A stretch of 64,000 nt of DNA. It comes from Favolaschia claudopus. Its lineage: Eukaryota; Basidiomycota; Agaricomycetes; Agaricales; Mycenaceae. This document shows, piece by piece, positions 38,148 through 50,498 of this stretch. The notes under the pieces are model-generated. The model did no database searches. It saw nothing but the letters and a program-made list of their open reading frames with translations, and had not been told where the DNA came from. Made by a program: the position numbers and the translations under genes. The stretch covers positions 806,001 through 870,000 of the forward strand of contig JAWWNJ010000070.1 in assembly GCA_037176885.1 (NCBI GenBank), read 5' to 3'. Position 1 is the first letter of the stretch; every line of letters begins with the position of its first letter.

Positions 38148-41100
38148 TAGGGCTGCCGCCCGTTGCCGTGTCCACGGGTCCACGGCAACCGTGGCACGGC
38201 TCCCGTGCCCGTCCCGTCCAAGATTCCAGGGGCTCGAAGACGGCACGGGTACGGTACGGGTTGCACAGCAGACGGCCCGTCGAGATACGGCCGTGACGGC
38301 CGTGAGACGGGTGCATACGGGCACCATTTTTTCGATGAATTTGATTGAGATCCTTGCGCAAAGATCAGTTGTAGCCGTTATCTTGCGAAATTTCGCCGTT
38401 GAGCGCCGGAAATCAGTGACAACATCACTTCGCATCACTTGTTTCCACTTGTTTGCTTAATTCTTCTTGTCGTCTACTATCACCTTGCTCAATATCTATA
38501 TGCCTCTACCGCGTCTATACGCGTTGGATACACTTCAACTTACTGTTTCTCAGTCTTCCTTGGTTATGGTAGCTCGAAAACCTCTGCCGACTGGTGTCTC
38601 CATGCTCAGATCTTCAAGCGAGCTGTACCTGGTTATCCTTATGCTCGAAAATTCATGTGCTTTCGGATACACGGCTCTTTTACTCAGCTTTCTGTGTCTC
38701 TTGTCATTCTCTATGACGCTCTGGCGCGTCTTTTTGCTGCGACGGGACGCCGACGCTTCAGAGTTGGTCATTATAGATTTTTTTTCGCGGGTAAATTCTC
38801 GTCGTTTTCACCGACTGTGCCATCTTCGCTTACTCTTGCGGCCCGCCGCTATTCAAAACTTGGTCATTTTGATTTTTTTTACTTCTCAATCGCGGTCTAC
38901 CATCCGTCTTGGTGCGGACACTGAGTAATTTTCATTTATGATTTCAGTTCCGTAGTTCCGTCTGGCTTCGTGCTATAAAGAAGGCACAAATTCCAATTTT
39001 TACTTACAACTTTCCGAAATGTCTGACCAGTGTGCACTCGACAAAAATGGCAGCCTCAAAGATGCGTCCGAAATCGACTTCTACAACTCGGAGTCCGATG
39101 AGAGACCCACCGAACCTTCGTCCGCTCCAGGTATGTGCTAGAAACTCGAGGTGTCTCTCTACAATGAATTTAGGTTGACATCCGTGTAGCTGGTCCGCGC
39201 CGTAGCTTTCGCAAGAGAGACACCACCAAGCTCACCCTGTACCTTGAGGCGCAGAAAGCCGACGACGACGGCAATCCAAAAGCGGCTCCCAAGACCAAGA
39301 TTTCGACTGCGCCCCGCGCCCCGCGCACAAAGCAAGTTCCCGAAACCGCCGCCGAGGCAGCAGACGAGGATTTTGACGACATGCCTGAGCTGGGCGACGT
39401 TTCCGACTCCGAAGATGAGTTTGATGGCGACTCGGACGCAGAATTGGACAACGACGAGGTGAGTTCTGATTTTGTTACCCATCCTCTTCAATGACTTTCT
39501 TCTTTAGCTCGCCGATCTACTTCCAACCAAGACCGTGCCCGCTCGGGGCGGTAATTCAACTAGACTTCAAAAGCGCAAGCGGACGGTCGAAGAAGCAGGT
39601 GCCCCTCGTCGTAATGTCACTGTTGAGGAGGTTGACGATGAGGATGGCGACGTGAATCCACAAGTGAGTTTGAATTAGCTTATGATCATTCCTTCAACTA
39701 ATTCCTCGTAAGAATACAGCAACCAACGAGGAGCTGGGAGATGATTCTTCGAAACAAACGGTGTGTCTGTGATCCTCATTCTATTCTTGCGCTTTAAATA
39801 TTACTCCACACAGTTCAAAAACCCCATATATTATTTCTATGAACTTGTCGGCAAGAACAGTGAAGGTTTTCCGGGCAATCCTGGCGACAAGCACTACAAG
39901 TGCCGCCACGGGAATGGGAGGATCATTACTGTGACTAAAAAGATGCGCTACAATATCAGCGGTACAAATTTTTTATTCCTCTGTCTTTCGATGCTAAATA
40001 ATTTCTAGGTCTTACTACTCACCTTCGAAAAGATTTCCCCGTCATGTACCGCCTTTATCAGGCACTCTATACTCGGAGGGATGAGCCCATTACCCCGCAA
40101 GAGATCGACCTTGCTCGCGGCAAAATTCCCGTCGACTCAGAGGCAGCAAAACTTTATCTCGGCAGGATCGAGACTGCCACCGCTAATATCATTCAGAGTC
40201 TGGAAAACCAAGCAAAGAAAGCTCGAGTAAGTGTTCAATATATTGTTCATTCCCATAATCTGATTTGAACTTCAGGGAGACTTCTCCCAGGAGGTGTTCA
40301 ACACCCTTCTCGCGCAGTATATCGTCGCATGTGACCAGCCGTTCGACACCGTTGAAAAGCCCGAGTTCATTCGACTCATGGAGTATACTCACCACGGGTC
40401 CACACTCAACTTCTCCATCCCTGGCCGCACCGCCATCACATCCCGAATTATGAAGATGGGTGAAGATACAGTTGCGGGAACTCGTAAGATGTTTTCGGTG
40501 AGGAGCTACTGTTTATAATGGATGGTTCTTAATTTTAGCTGGGCAGGAACTCGAGTCAAAAGTCAGCATTTCACTTGACGCTTGGACTTCCCCAAACCAG
40601 CACCCTTTCCTGGCTATCGTCGCACACTACATCAGCAACGAGGGACAATTAGGTATGTTCTGATTCTCGCATTGAGTTCTCCTCACTTATTCCGACTTGC
40701 AGAGGAGCTTCTTATCGATTTTCGCGAGCTTGTAGGCGAACATTCGGGGGAAAACATGGCTGAGGAGGTGTTCAATTGCTTGCAGACGTACGGGTTGGAC
40801 GACGGACGGGTAGATATTGATTCTGATGACGATTTCGATGATATGCCAGCGCTCATGCCTGTTTAGCTTTTGGGTGTCAATATGGATAATGCTTCGAATT
40901 GCGACACTTTGGCTGATTGTCTCGCCGTAAAACTCGACAATATTGGAGTCTCTTTCGACCCAATCGCAGGTCGAATTCGGTGCATGCCTCATACTGCCCA
41001 TCTGTCTGCTGTCAAGGTAATGTTTTGATTTCAAGCCAACCATTTTTGTTTTCTAATGACGCGCAAGTTGCTTGAGGCGATTGGAGTGATCAGCAAGTCG

Positions 41101-42770
41101 AGTCGGAAGAAGGCCGAGGGCAAGACAGCTCTTTATCAAGACTCGGTAACAGCTTCGCTTGCAAGGGAGGACGACGAGGACTGGGAAGAGGATGATGAAG
41201 ATGAGGAGGAGGGCAACGAAGAGGAAGATGCCGAGGGTTCCAGTGGGAAAGCGGGGAAGTTGAAGTCTGTGACGAAGGTGTGTGCTGGGTGCCTCTGCTT
41301 ACTATCTTTCGCTCATTCATCGCATCACAGCTTCGCAAAATCATTCGCTCGATTCGCGGCAGCCCTCAACGCCGGCAGGAGTGGATAAAAGAAGTAGAAG
41401 AGTCGGTTGCATTTAAATCTGGCCGGCTCGGGAAGCGTCCCTTGATGCTGATATTGGATGTTCGGACGCGCTGGTCTTCCACTCATCAAATGCTGCGTAT
41501 GTACTCCCTTCACAAAAATTTGTAAACTCTGAATACATTGTTTAACTTTGGTTTAATTTGCTTTTACTAGGCCGAGCTATTGATCATCGTCAAATCATCA
41601 CCGACTTCGTAGGCAAACATCGCGACCTTCATAGACACGACCTCACTGTGCTGGACTGGGAGTCAATCATCCTTGTAACAGGATGGTTGAAATCCTTCCG
41701 CACGGCTACAACATTGATGTCCACGACTAAACGACCGATGTTATCTTATACCCATGCCATTTTCCGCGGGCTTCAAGAAGATTTACGCACCAGTCTCCGC
41801 GATCTTCCTATCACGACGCCTTCTGTCCTTCGAAATGGACTTGTTGATGCGCACCTCAAGCTGAGCGACTATTATTATAAGTTTGATGGGTCCCCGTACT
41901 ATACCTGGGCCGCGCGTGAGTGTTTCTCGTCGAGTTCATGCACCCAGTATTCTGACTTGGCTTAGTTCTAGATCCTCGTATCTCATATGATGGGTTGAAA
42001 GCCGATTTCGCTCACGATGAAGAACTTCTCACACAGCTGGACAATTCGAAAGCCGAGCTGAGCGACCACTTCCGATTACATTATGCTAACAAGACCCGTC
42101 GTGTTGGTCCGGCACAGAACACGGCTCCCATGCATTCCACGGTCCAATCAACTTCGCCGCAGAAAGATTTCACCGCCCGGTATCGTGTTGAACGTCGGGG
42201 TGCTGTCGACGAGCTGCGAGACTACTTTAATCTGCCGCGAGAAGATTTCAATCTCTGTGATCCGGTCCAGTGGTGGTTCGCTCGCAAGGCACAATTTCCA
42301 AATCTGTTCAAATTAGCGCGCGACTTAATGACAATCCCCGGTAAGTTTCTACTTTTTCTTTTGTTCTTACAATATGTCTGAGAGTGTTTCAGGCTCCGCG
42401 GTCGCTGTCGAGCGCATTTTTTCGGGCGGTCGCGATACAATTTCATTGCGTCGCGCCAGTCTCAAGCCCAATACCATCAGAACCTTAATGCTTGTCAAGC
42501 AACGTCTCCGCCATGCACGTACTGCGATCAAGGAAATATTAGGATAGCTTATTCTTTTTGTATGTACATAGCATGGTGTGTATACATACTCAAGCTCTTT
42601 GTGTCTTTGCCGTCAAACACCGTGATGCCGTTTACGGCCGTGCCGTGAACCGTGCCGTGCCGTTGGGGGTTAGACACTCTCTCTTGACGGCCGTCTAGTG
42701 CACGGGCCGTGCCGTCGAACACCCGTCGAATCCACGGCCGTGCCCGTCACGGGCACGGGTGGCAGCCCTA
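38148..42770 (+). mobile_element. hAT transposon, apparently complete (4,623 bp)
   Basis: Inverted ends TAGGGCTGCC(G/A)CCCGT with a perfect 8-bp target duplication TGAAAAAG at 38140-38147 and 42771-42778, the hAT hallmark. GC-rich subterminal zones at both ends (38148-38310, 42620-42760) repeat ACGGCCGT and CCGTGCCGT, likely transposase-binding sites. The interior encodes one spliced transposase on the plus strand. Removing the element and one duplication fuses two halves of a DUF6534 exon in frame (LDTAIFF to SALIEQAG). Region 38311-39018 is its 5' untranslated and promoter part; open frames there lack domains. Confidence 0.93.
39019..42547 (+). CDS. hAT-family transposase
   Basis: Cut-and-paste transposase of the hAT superfamily, acting in the nucleus on its own inverted ends. 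ATG at 39019; first exons 39019-39130, 39190-39458, 39508-39663, 39713-39760 and from 39814 agree in phase. An acidic N terminus is followed by a BED-type zinc finger (HYKCRHGNGRIITVTKKM, then GLTTHLRKDFP). The RNase H-fold core includes SISLDAWTSPNQHPFLAIVAHY, GVNMDNASNCDTL (second Asp region) and RCMPHTAHL. An acidic insert lies at 41165-41250. The C-terminal hAT dimerisation region has FNLCDPVQWWFARKAQFPNL and PGSAVAVERIFSGGRD, ending KEILG with TAG at 42545. The TAG at 40864 lies inside a predicted 57-nt intron (40810-40866), not in coding sequence. I see no frameshift, so it may be functional. Confidence 0.88.
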
Positions 42771-42778
42771 TGAAAAAG
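42771..42778. repeat. hAT target-site duplication, right copy
   Basis: TGAAAAAG, identical to 38140-38147. Confidence 0.93.
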
Positions 42779-43134
42779 ATGGCTGTGTCTAGAGAGAGCG
42801 GAAGACGAGTTAAGAGACGGTCGGGTCGGCCGTAGTCGATTACAGTAAATTGATACAGCGAATGGGCAATACATATCGCGTGTGCGATTTCGCAGATACT
42901 GTGTTGACCCTTAATCGATACCTTTGACCTGTGGAACTCCACATACCAGACAAAAGATACCTGCGAGTTCGGAGCATCGCATGAGCAAAAAGTGACTGAA
43001 AGCGTGGCGTGGAAAGCGTACAAGGCACTTGAGGACGACGTGGTCGTCCGGAAAACGGGTGAAATAAAGATAGGTTTGCATTATAGTAATTCCCAGAAGC
43101 ACGTAGGAAATCAGGACGCCGATTTCGTAGGCAC

Positions 43135-43143
43135 CTGAGAATC
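43135..43143. repeat. Mutator-like target-site duplication, left copy
   Basis: CTGAGAATC, identical to 54882-54890. It is also the 3' end of DUF6534-A intron 1 read on the minus strand (GATTCTCAG), so the acceptor site survives. Confidence 0.9.
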
Positions 43144-43836
43144 GGGCTCGGTGAAACTGCCGCCATTGCCGCCATACAACCGCCAGTTGCCGCCCCATGC
43201 CGCCGAGGCGCCAAAAAAAGTGCCGCCCCCTAGATAAATTGCCGCCCCCTACCTATGTCACGCTGCCGCCCCAAATGTCACGCCGCCGCCAATTCCCGCC
43301 CTTACACTTACTTGATAACATAGACTATGATTCAACTCGAGAGTCTTCGTTTCTAATACTTTCTATGCGGCACCGCGGCTGCGCGACTGAAACAATTTTA
43401 CAGTCGTGGATTTCGATTCAGCATGTCCGCAGACAACGTGAGTAGGTACATACAAAGAGAATCTTTGTTAAAAAAACCTGACAGCCTGGCCATACCGGTA
43501 TCGCTATCAGAGAACAGTGTCAACACTGTTTTTCCGGTGATCTTGCCGGCTTCAAATTGCCGACGACGGTCTTGAGATCTGTACTGAGAAATATTGCAAC
43601 GAATCCGATTGTAACCGTCTGAGTTCGGTTTGAGATCAAAAATGAAGTATACCAATTCCAGTATTCCTCAAAATAAAAAATCTGAAGCCAGAATTCAGTC
43701 GAGTTAGATCTCTCCTTTATTCTCGACGTGCTCGCGAGTCGAAGTTCAAAAATAAGTTACATCTCTAACCCAATAGCATTAAGTAACAGACGAGGGGAAC
43801 ACTAGTAGTATTCTAAAGGTACTTTTATTTGCGGTC

Positions 43837-46800
43837 TCATTTCCGAGGGCGTAACCGGCGCGGCGATTGCTGAACGGCAGGTTTTCGCACCAATTTTTTC
43901 CCGCTTCCTGCTTGTTTTCTATGCTTCCCCGCTCGCTCCGAATCACTATCTTCCCCCCCATCCGAGTCGGGCTGTCTTCGTTTTAATACCACTTGTGTTG
44001 GAGTCTTCAACCGATCAGGAGATGGAGGAGAAAATCGGCGGAAGGTTGGTGGTCGGAAATTATCGTCCCATGCGGAGTGCGTGCGCCTGAATCTTGCCAT
44101 GCGAGCCGATGACCCCTCGCCGTACGCTAGCTTGTTGAACACGGAGAAAAGCATAAGATCGAGGGCCTCGGACGCCTCGAGTCCGATCGGAGCGACAGAC
44201 CTGGAAAGTATCTCGACAAAGAGATCGCCGTTTAAATCCAGAGGCTCCCCCAGCTCTTGCTGAATTGACAACAGCTGGAGAAGCACCGATCCAACGGCAC
44301 ACACGCGTGCACTGCGTTCCTCCGGAGAAAGATCCCGCAGCTCGCGCCGCTGCAGCAATTGCTGCATCACCGGCCGCTGCACCTCCGCCAACTCTGAATT
44401 AGGCACAAGTTTAACCGCCTGCATCCACGAAATAGCCGCTTGAGAGGGAGTAAGTTTTTTACTTGGCCGTCGTTCCTCTCCCTCCTTCGGTTCAGGCGGT
44501 TTGAGAAATTCGTTCCAATGATGAACCACTGGATGCTGATCATCGAAGTCGGCGAGAAGTCGCGCGACTCCACCGACCGATGCTTCGAGAACAGCGGCGA
44601 GTGCGGGGTTGGTGTGTTGCTCGTACATGTCGTCTAGATAGCGAGGCAAGCGAATGTTGGGTAGCTGTGGAAACACGTCAATCGCAGACGGTTGTAAAGC
44701 ATAAATCATTCTAACCTGACCAATCGTCAACTTTCCGTCCTCCATATATTCCTTGGCGGCTTTAAAATGCTCGCGCGACCGAAAGAAAACACGATGGACC
44801 AGCGCGTTAGCCTCGGTTTGCGGCGGATATGGCGGATCGACGATGCAGTCGAGCCAAGAGAATTCAAACTCTTGACTCGTTCTCTGCTGAAGACGGTGTC
44901 TCTGTACAAAACGAGCAGGAAACCACGGCCCTTGCATGGCATCACGCGTCTTAGGCATGAGTACCATGCGACCCGGAGCATACCTGTCGTAAAAGAATGA
45001 GTACCTGCTATCGAAATAACACAACTACAACGTACAGCTCGCACCAATCGCAGACGAAGTCTATTGTGGGATCGTTCCAATCGACAATCTCGCAGAAGTA
45101 TTCGTTCAGACAAGCGACATGCGCCCAATTCCTGCACATTTTGCACTGCACCTCATCCGGTTCGCCATCCCCATCCGGGAGCTGAAGCTGGCAACCTTGG
45201 CATCGGAGAGGGCAGGGAGTAGTTGAGTTGGTTTCAGCAGAGGCAGCTGGACTGGGTGGAGTGACGGGGCGTACGCGACGTGGGCGGCGTGGGTATCCAG
45301 CGGAATCTAGGATAAATTCTTCCGCAACGACTCCTAAATCAGGCTTTGAAAGGGACATGGGGAAGGGACGGATATTTTGTTGCGATTCAGCGGCTTCAAT
45401 GAAGAGATCGACGGCGTGTGAGGTTGGGGAAGTTGGGGGAGGAATGACGATAGGATTACTGGGAAAGCGCTCGGAAGAAGTGTTGCCAGCGTGATCTTCT
45501 TCTTCGTCCGAAGGATCGATCTCGATTATTTCCGGGATTTTAATTGCCTTCGCAGCATTTGCACGCCTCTTGTCGGCTGGATACAGCTTTGTGCTTCGGT
45601 AGTCAACCGTGAGTAGCCCTGGGCCCTTGATCCACCAGCGATCATCGTTCGACAATTGCTCGAGATCGGAGCGCTGCAGCTCGCAAGAGGCGGGAAGACG
45701 GACAAGACTTTGAGAAGGGAGGGTGAAGCGCAACGACAGTTTCTTTTCCGCGACGGCCATCTGCTGTTTGCGGAAGTACTTCTGCGCGCGCTCGCCTCCG
45801 TCCAAGTGATAGACAACGGCATACAGTTGGAAGTTGCCGGGAATATTGTGTAGCGTATCCGATCGCCCGTGAAGAAGCCCTGTTTTGCGATGCTCGCGCA
45901 GAACTGCGTGCCCGTCATGTTTTTCACCGTCGTGGTCGAAGATCTGACCATCAGTTGAGACGTAGCGTGTCATGAAATGCTGTCGAACTGGGTCAAAGTA
46001 AACATGACTGACAACGGTGTAATTGACACCGTTGCCGCCAGCCTCGCGATCCCCAGAGAGAGGCTTGAGTGTCTCGGGGATGGTCCAGTGATTGCCAGAA
46101 TCGAGGTCATAGAACTCGATCACGAGCACGATAGGAATGTTGAGCCAGATCTCATACTCGACCGCATCCCCAGAACAAAATCGTTGATCATCTCGTGCCT
46201 GCCAACAGGCGTGCAGAGGCTCTGGTTTGTTTGGGCGCATGAGATCGGCAAACCAGCTGCGCACATCGCCCTTGTACCACTGGCACGCAGTAGCGGTCAG
46301 TTGGAGCGGTGGGCGCCAAGTCATGTCCTCGAGCTGGAAATGCTCGGAGTTGACACCCTCGCAGGATCTCAGGGTAAGCGAACGCATGCCGAAGTAGCAC
46401 ATCGCGCGCTCAACAACGGGTAGGAACGGTTGGGTGCTTTCTGTCGCGCTGCTGATGAAGTAGACCCACTCCTGTAGTTTCCCGTTAGTGTTCTGGATAT
46501 TCGAATCATTTGAATAATACGCACGAAAGGGCTAGAAAAGCTAGACAGTGATTGGATCGGTGATTTCGGAAGATCTTTGAGGATTTTACGAAAGCCATTG
46601 CGCTGGTTAATAAGCACTTTACAGCCGCCGTCTTCGTAACCGCGAAGATCAATGGCGCGACGAGTGTGAATGACCTGTCGCAGGTCTTTGAGGGGATGTG
46701 TGTCGGGAAGATCGCTGAAGATAGGCTCCATGGACTGAGCAAAGTCGCGCGAGGCAGCAGGAAATATTGCGGTGAGTGAAGCGTCAAGCCAGCAAGAATT

Positions 46801-49156
46801 CATTTGCCACTTATAGCCCTTCTCGAATACCAGAGGCGTAACCTGGCGCGCACGCTTGGTAGGAGACTTTGAGCCAAGCAACGCTTTAGCCGTATCCGGC
46901 GGACGATAATCGTCATGGTCAGCCGCGGATATTTTGCTGTTGCGGTTGAACTTGGATCGCCCGTGCATATCCGCTGTAGCTTTCCAGTGTTCACGATTCT
47001 CGCCGTAATGAATTTTCAACCCGTCTATGATACTGTATCAACGCACCGAAATTGAACAAGAAATGATAGAAACTCACGACTCGCCGCATCGTATTGTGTT
47101 CGATAATACTCAACGAATGCGAACAACGCACGTAAGCCCTCCAACAGCGCCATGCGCTCCCCAATCGCCAGAAAGAGCTTAAAATGCATGGCCTCCTGCG
47201 CGTTCGTAGTGTTAGGAATCATCATCCAGAGCTGCATATTCATGATGCGGAAACTCGGAAAAAGCATGTGCGCGTGGGGTGGATGCATCCACCAGCGAAC
47301 CCAAGACTCCGTCCGGGGGAAGGCTTTGATAAGCGCCTCTGCGTCCGCGTGAAATTCCGCGATGGTGGTGCATTCGAGAAGTTTTCTGGCCCTGTTTTCA
47401 AAAGCGATGGCCAACACAGGGTCAACAACGCCGCTAATCTTCTTGATACGTTGAATCTGGTTTCGAAAGTGTTGCGCGCAACCCTTGAGCAGTTTCTGAG
47501 CCGCCTCTCTCAGTTCTTGAACTGAACGATCGCTTGGGGCCGTCTCTCTCCAGAAATCCGTGAAAGCTAGGATGAACCCATTGTGCTCCGCTGCGCTGAA
47601 GTCGATGACCTGTCACAGGTTTATCAGCATTGTCTTTTACGCCATGAAAAGGAACTGAGCGAACATTCGCAAAAATTTCATCGCGTACCGCAATATCCCT
47701 ATTCCGACACTCTTCCGCCATCCCCCGCATGAGTTCCAAGAAATGATAACGGTAATGCTCAGCAGATGCGCCGTTCGAGTACGAGATCAGCCCAGGAACC
47801 CAGCCTTTGATATATGTCGGTTCGTAGATCGAGCTGACGAACAACAGATCATTCTTAGCCCTCCAGACATTATGCGCCGCATCCGAGACGATTCCGTTCA
47901 CCGCCTCGTCCTCCACAATGCTCGATTTAACGAGACGAGCCAGCATCCAGGGAGTTTGCATCGAGATGAGAGACACAGGTCCGAACTGATGAGCACGAAT
48001 GAAGTCGGGATGGTCCGTCATAAATTTGGCGAGTTCGGCAAGAAAGTTGTCGCCGGTGTGACCCTTGCGAAGGACCTTACGGCGTTCGTACTTGACACGG
48101 TCCGCATTAACGAGCACGGAGGAGATAGCGGCCACAGACTGCCCCGGACCATTGGCGGTGGGGCGGCCGACGAGAAGTTTGAGTGGGCCGGCATTCGGTT
48201 GCTCGTTTACGATCTCCCGAAATTGTGCTTCCTCGTCGTCCATCAAGTGAAGCACACCGACTGGGCGGGAGTGGTTGTGAGTGCCGAGGTTTTGATAATA
48301 CACACCGCCGCGGAATGTATGTAAAGTGGATCGAACTTCGCACTTGTACCGAACGAGATGCGCGCCGCAGCCACAGCCCTTGGCAATTTGTTTGGCGATG
48401 CCCGCCTCGCGGGTTTGTGGTCGCAAGACAACGAAACATTCGTCGTTAACGCACTCGAGGACTCCCATGCACTTGCGGCGCGTCAGCTTGCCCTGCTGCC
48501 ATGTTTCCGCGTCTGTCGAGCCATCCCTTCCCCCAAGAGTCTGTGTAGCCCAATGCACGCGGAGATTTTTATGCTGTGCGGCGAAATCGAGTGAATACAG
48601 TGCAGTAAATTCCCCGTCAGGCCACCCGTCCCAAGTCGCAGTGAAGACTGAAGAGCTGGGAAGGCGACCGGAGGCTTTGGACGACTTTCGAGTGGTGATA
48701 CGAGTTACGGCGTCGGCGTCCGATTTTTGGTCAGGTCGCGGATAAGGTTGGGAGCGAACAGACGGCTTTGAGGTACGAGTGGCGCCGGTAGATTCTGCCC
48801 ATCGTTGAATTAGTATTGAGAAAGGGGAACACAAGGTTAGTACAACGCACTTGGCTCAGCTCCGCTGGGTCGACTCATTGCACTCTCTCTTCCATCCTTG
48901 CGCGGAACGAAGGCAATCACAGCGCCTCTGCCGTCGTAAAGCGGCATGGCTGTCGGCGGGAGGTCATCTAGCTCGTCTACTGTGCTGTTAGTTACTCAAA
49001 ATGCGGTGGATTTGGTGACGCACATATGGCGGGATGCTCTTGTGCTTCTTCACCGCGAAACCAGTCCCTAAATGTATCCCAGACGAAGGTCTAGAATGTT
49101 GATTGAATCTAGAGTTGAACCGGAGACAATCTGAGCCTACAAGCACCCATTCCATG
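43837..49156 (-). CDS. GCM-finger DDE transposase fused to USP-like protease and PHD finger
   Basis: Main protein of the Mutator-like element. Eight exons join in phase to 1,650 residues: 49156-49142, 49090-49024, 48976-48851, 48794-47665, 47609-47078, 47024-46525, 46471-45036, 44983-43837. Order: WRKY-GCM1-type zinc finger (about 120-245, CMGVLEC, KGCGCGAHLVRYKC, HNHSR); DDE core with SDAAHNVW (Asp about 373), VIDFSAAE (Asp 449) and a candidate Glu near 547 (ESWVRWWM); a ubiquitin-protease-like part with Cys box KWQMNSCWLDASL (Cys about 701) and possible His box SHVYFD (about 946); a PHD finger near 1216-1268 (CQGC, CKMC, HVAC, CDWC); a segment beginning YAPGRMVLMPK that may be a chromatin-reader fold; a basic C terminus. 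WRKY-GCM1 fingers are known partners of Mutator-type transposases. The protease and PHD assignments are motif-based. No stop or frameshift is seen. The intron near 45035 is 52 nt in my model; a 31-nt alternative exists. Confidence 0.85.
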
Positions 49157-49233
49157 TCGGGTCGGGAGGATGAAACACTTGGCGAAAAGAGAGGAGATGT
49201 TATTTGTCTGTGTTATTCAAGCGCCTTAAGCTA

Positions 49234-50498
49234 TTAGAGTGTTGCTTCCCCGCGCGCATTCTCGTCTTGCTCTTCGTCAGGAAGATTAGCTTCAGGATCA
49301 TCAGCCTCCTCTTTCAATGCCTCGCTATCCACGTCGTCAAACTCGGTTAGCAGCGCATGAACTGCAAACAAAATCAACGACACGAAAGAAGCCAAAGAAG
49401 TGGAATTAATAACCTTGCTCGATAGCTTTGACTTGATTCTCCAATACTATCTCATCCTGAGCGGGAAGAGATGCATCTGTATTCTCCAGAGGACCCGTGG
49501 CCGCCGGATCTTCGGGCTACAAGAAGGTTTGAGTGAGAATTGCTGGATGCGACGAGGATAATTGTCAACTCACCGCAATTGAAGGAGGGCTAGGGCTGTA
49601 TCGCACTTGATAACAGGGTCTATACTCCACACAGGCGAGCGAGCCGTCAGGTTGGGTCTCCGAGCAGTAGCTGAACCTGCTGTGCTCGTGATCGCCGTGG
49701 TGCACAAATACTAAACCATCACGAAATCGAAACAGCGACGATTGGGCGTCGCACTGGCGCAGGCGCAATGTCTCGCCGCATAGACCACACCTTTCCTTGA
49801 GCTGACGAACTCGTTCGACCGACCTGCTCTTTGGTTCAAGCTGCATGTTGCAATTTTTACCGTGACATTCAATTGTTCCTAAACAGCGTCGACGGATTTC
49901 GTAGCCTTTTTGCCATGTTGAAGCTCTGGGGGAACCGTGCGAGCGAATAGTCTCGAGAACCCAATTTGTGGCTAGTTGGTGCGTGTCGTGTAGCTGCTGC
50001 GCTGTAACACGGAAACGAAAGTCGCCGTTGGGCCAAAAATCCCAATCGAAATCAATTTCCGAGGTCGAGGTCGGATCGCGCGAAGGCACTGCTCAATGTG
50101 GTCAGTATAAGAGAGAAGGCGAAGTAAGGACGAACGAATGGCGTTCGATTTGGCGATAACATCTGTTACAGCGTGATTTTCAGATTGAGAATTGGCGTCG
50201 GGATTCGTTGCACGCGGCGTCGAATTGGCACGAGGGCGTAAGCGCGGATGATCTTGAGCAATGTCTGGCCGAATGCGAACCATGGCAATCAAATTTCCTT
50301 CGAGGTAAATAATGAGTTGCTAGTTTACGTCGAATAAACAGAGAAAACTGGCGCACCATCGTCGTCAAAGTAAGGCACAAGTCTCGGGGCTCTAGGTCGA
50401 CTGAGGTAGTTCCAAACCAGTTGAATAGCCCAGCGAATACGATGCAAATTGCTTAGAAGTAGAGCAATAGCCAGAGTGAAGATGAGAAAATCAGACAT
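49234..50498 (-). CDS. Stand-alone GCM-finger protein with hydrophobic N terminus
   Basis: Five exons join in phase to 349 residues: 50498-50357, 50297-50136, 50088-49574, 49516-49414, 49361-49234. The N terminus MSDFLIFTLAIALLLSNL is a likely membrane anchor or signal anchor. Residues of exon 3 form a GCM-like finger parallel to the large transposase: DWDFWPNGDF, TWQKGYEIRRRCLGTIEC, ERCGLCGETLRLRQC, HHGDHEHSR. The tail is acidic (EFDDVDSEALKEEADDPE) and ends at 49234. It has no DDE residues. The ATG of the downstream gene is only 77 nt beyond the stop, so they may share a transcript. I infer a regulator of transposition that binds the same end repeats, possibly membrane-tethered. A further 5' open frame (50861-50658, minus) might be an upstream exon or a separate short gene. 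Confidence 0.65.

Noticed and set aside
40861..40866. In-frame TAG as a break in the hAT transposase
   Set aside because: It is the end of a well-formed 57-nt intron (40810-40866); splicing restores the conserved GVNMDNASN motif in frame.
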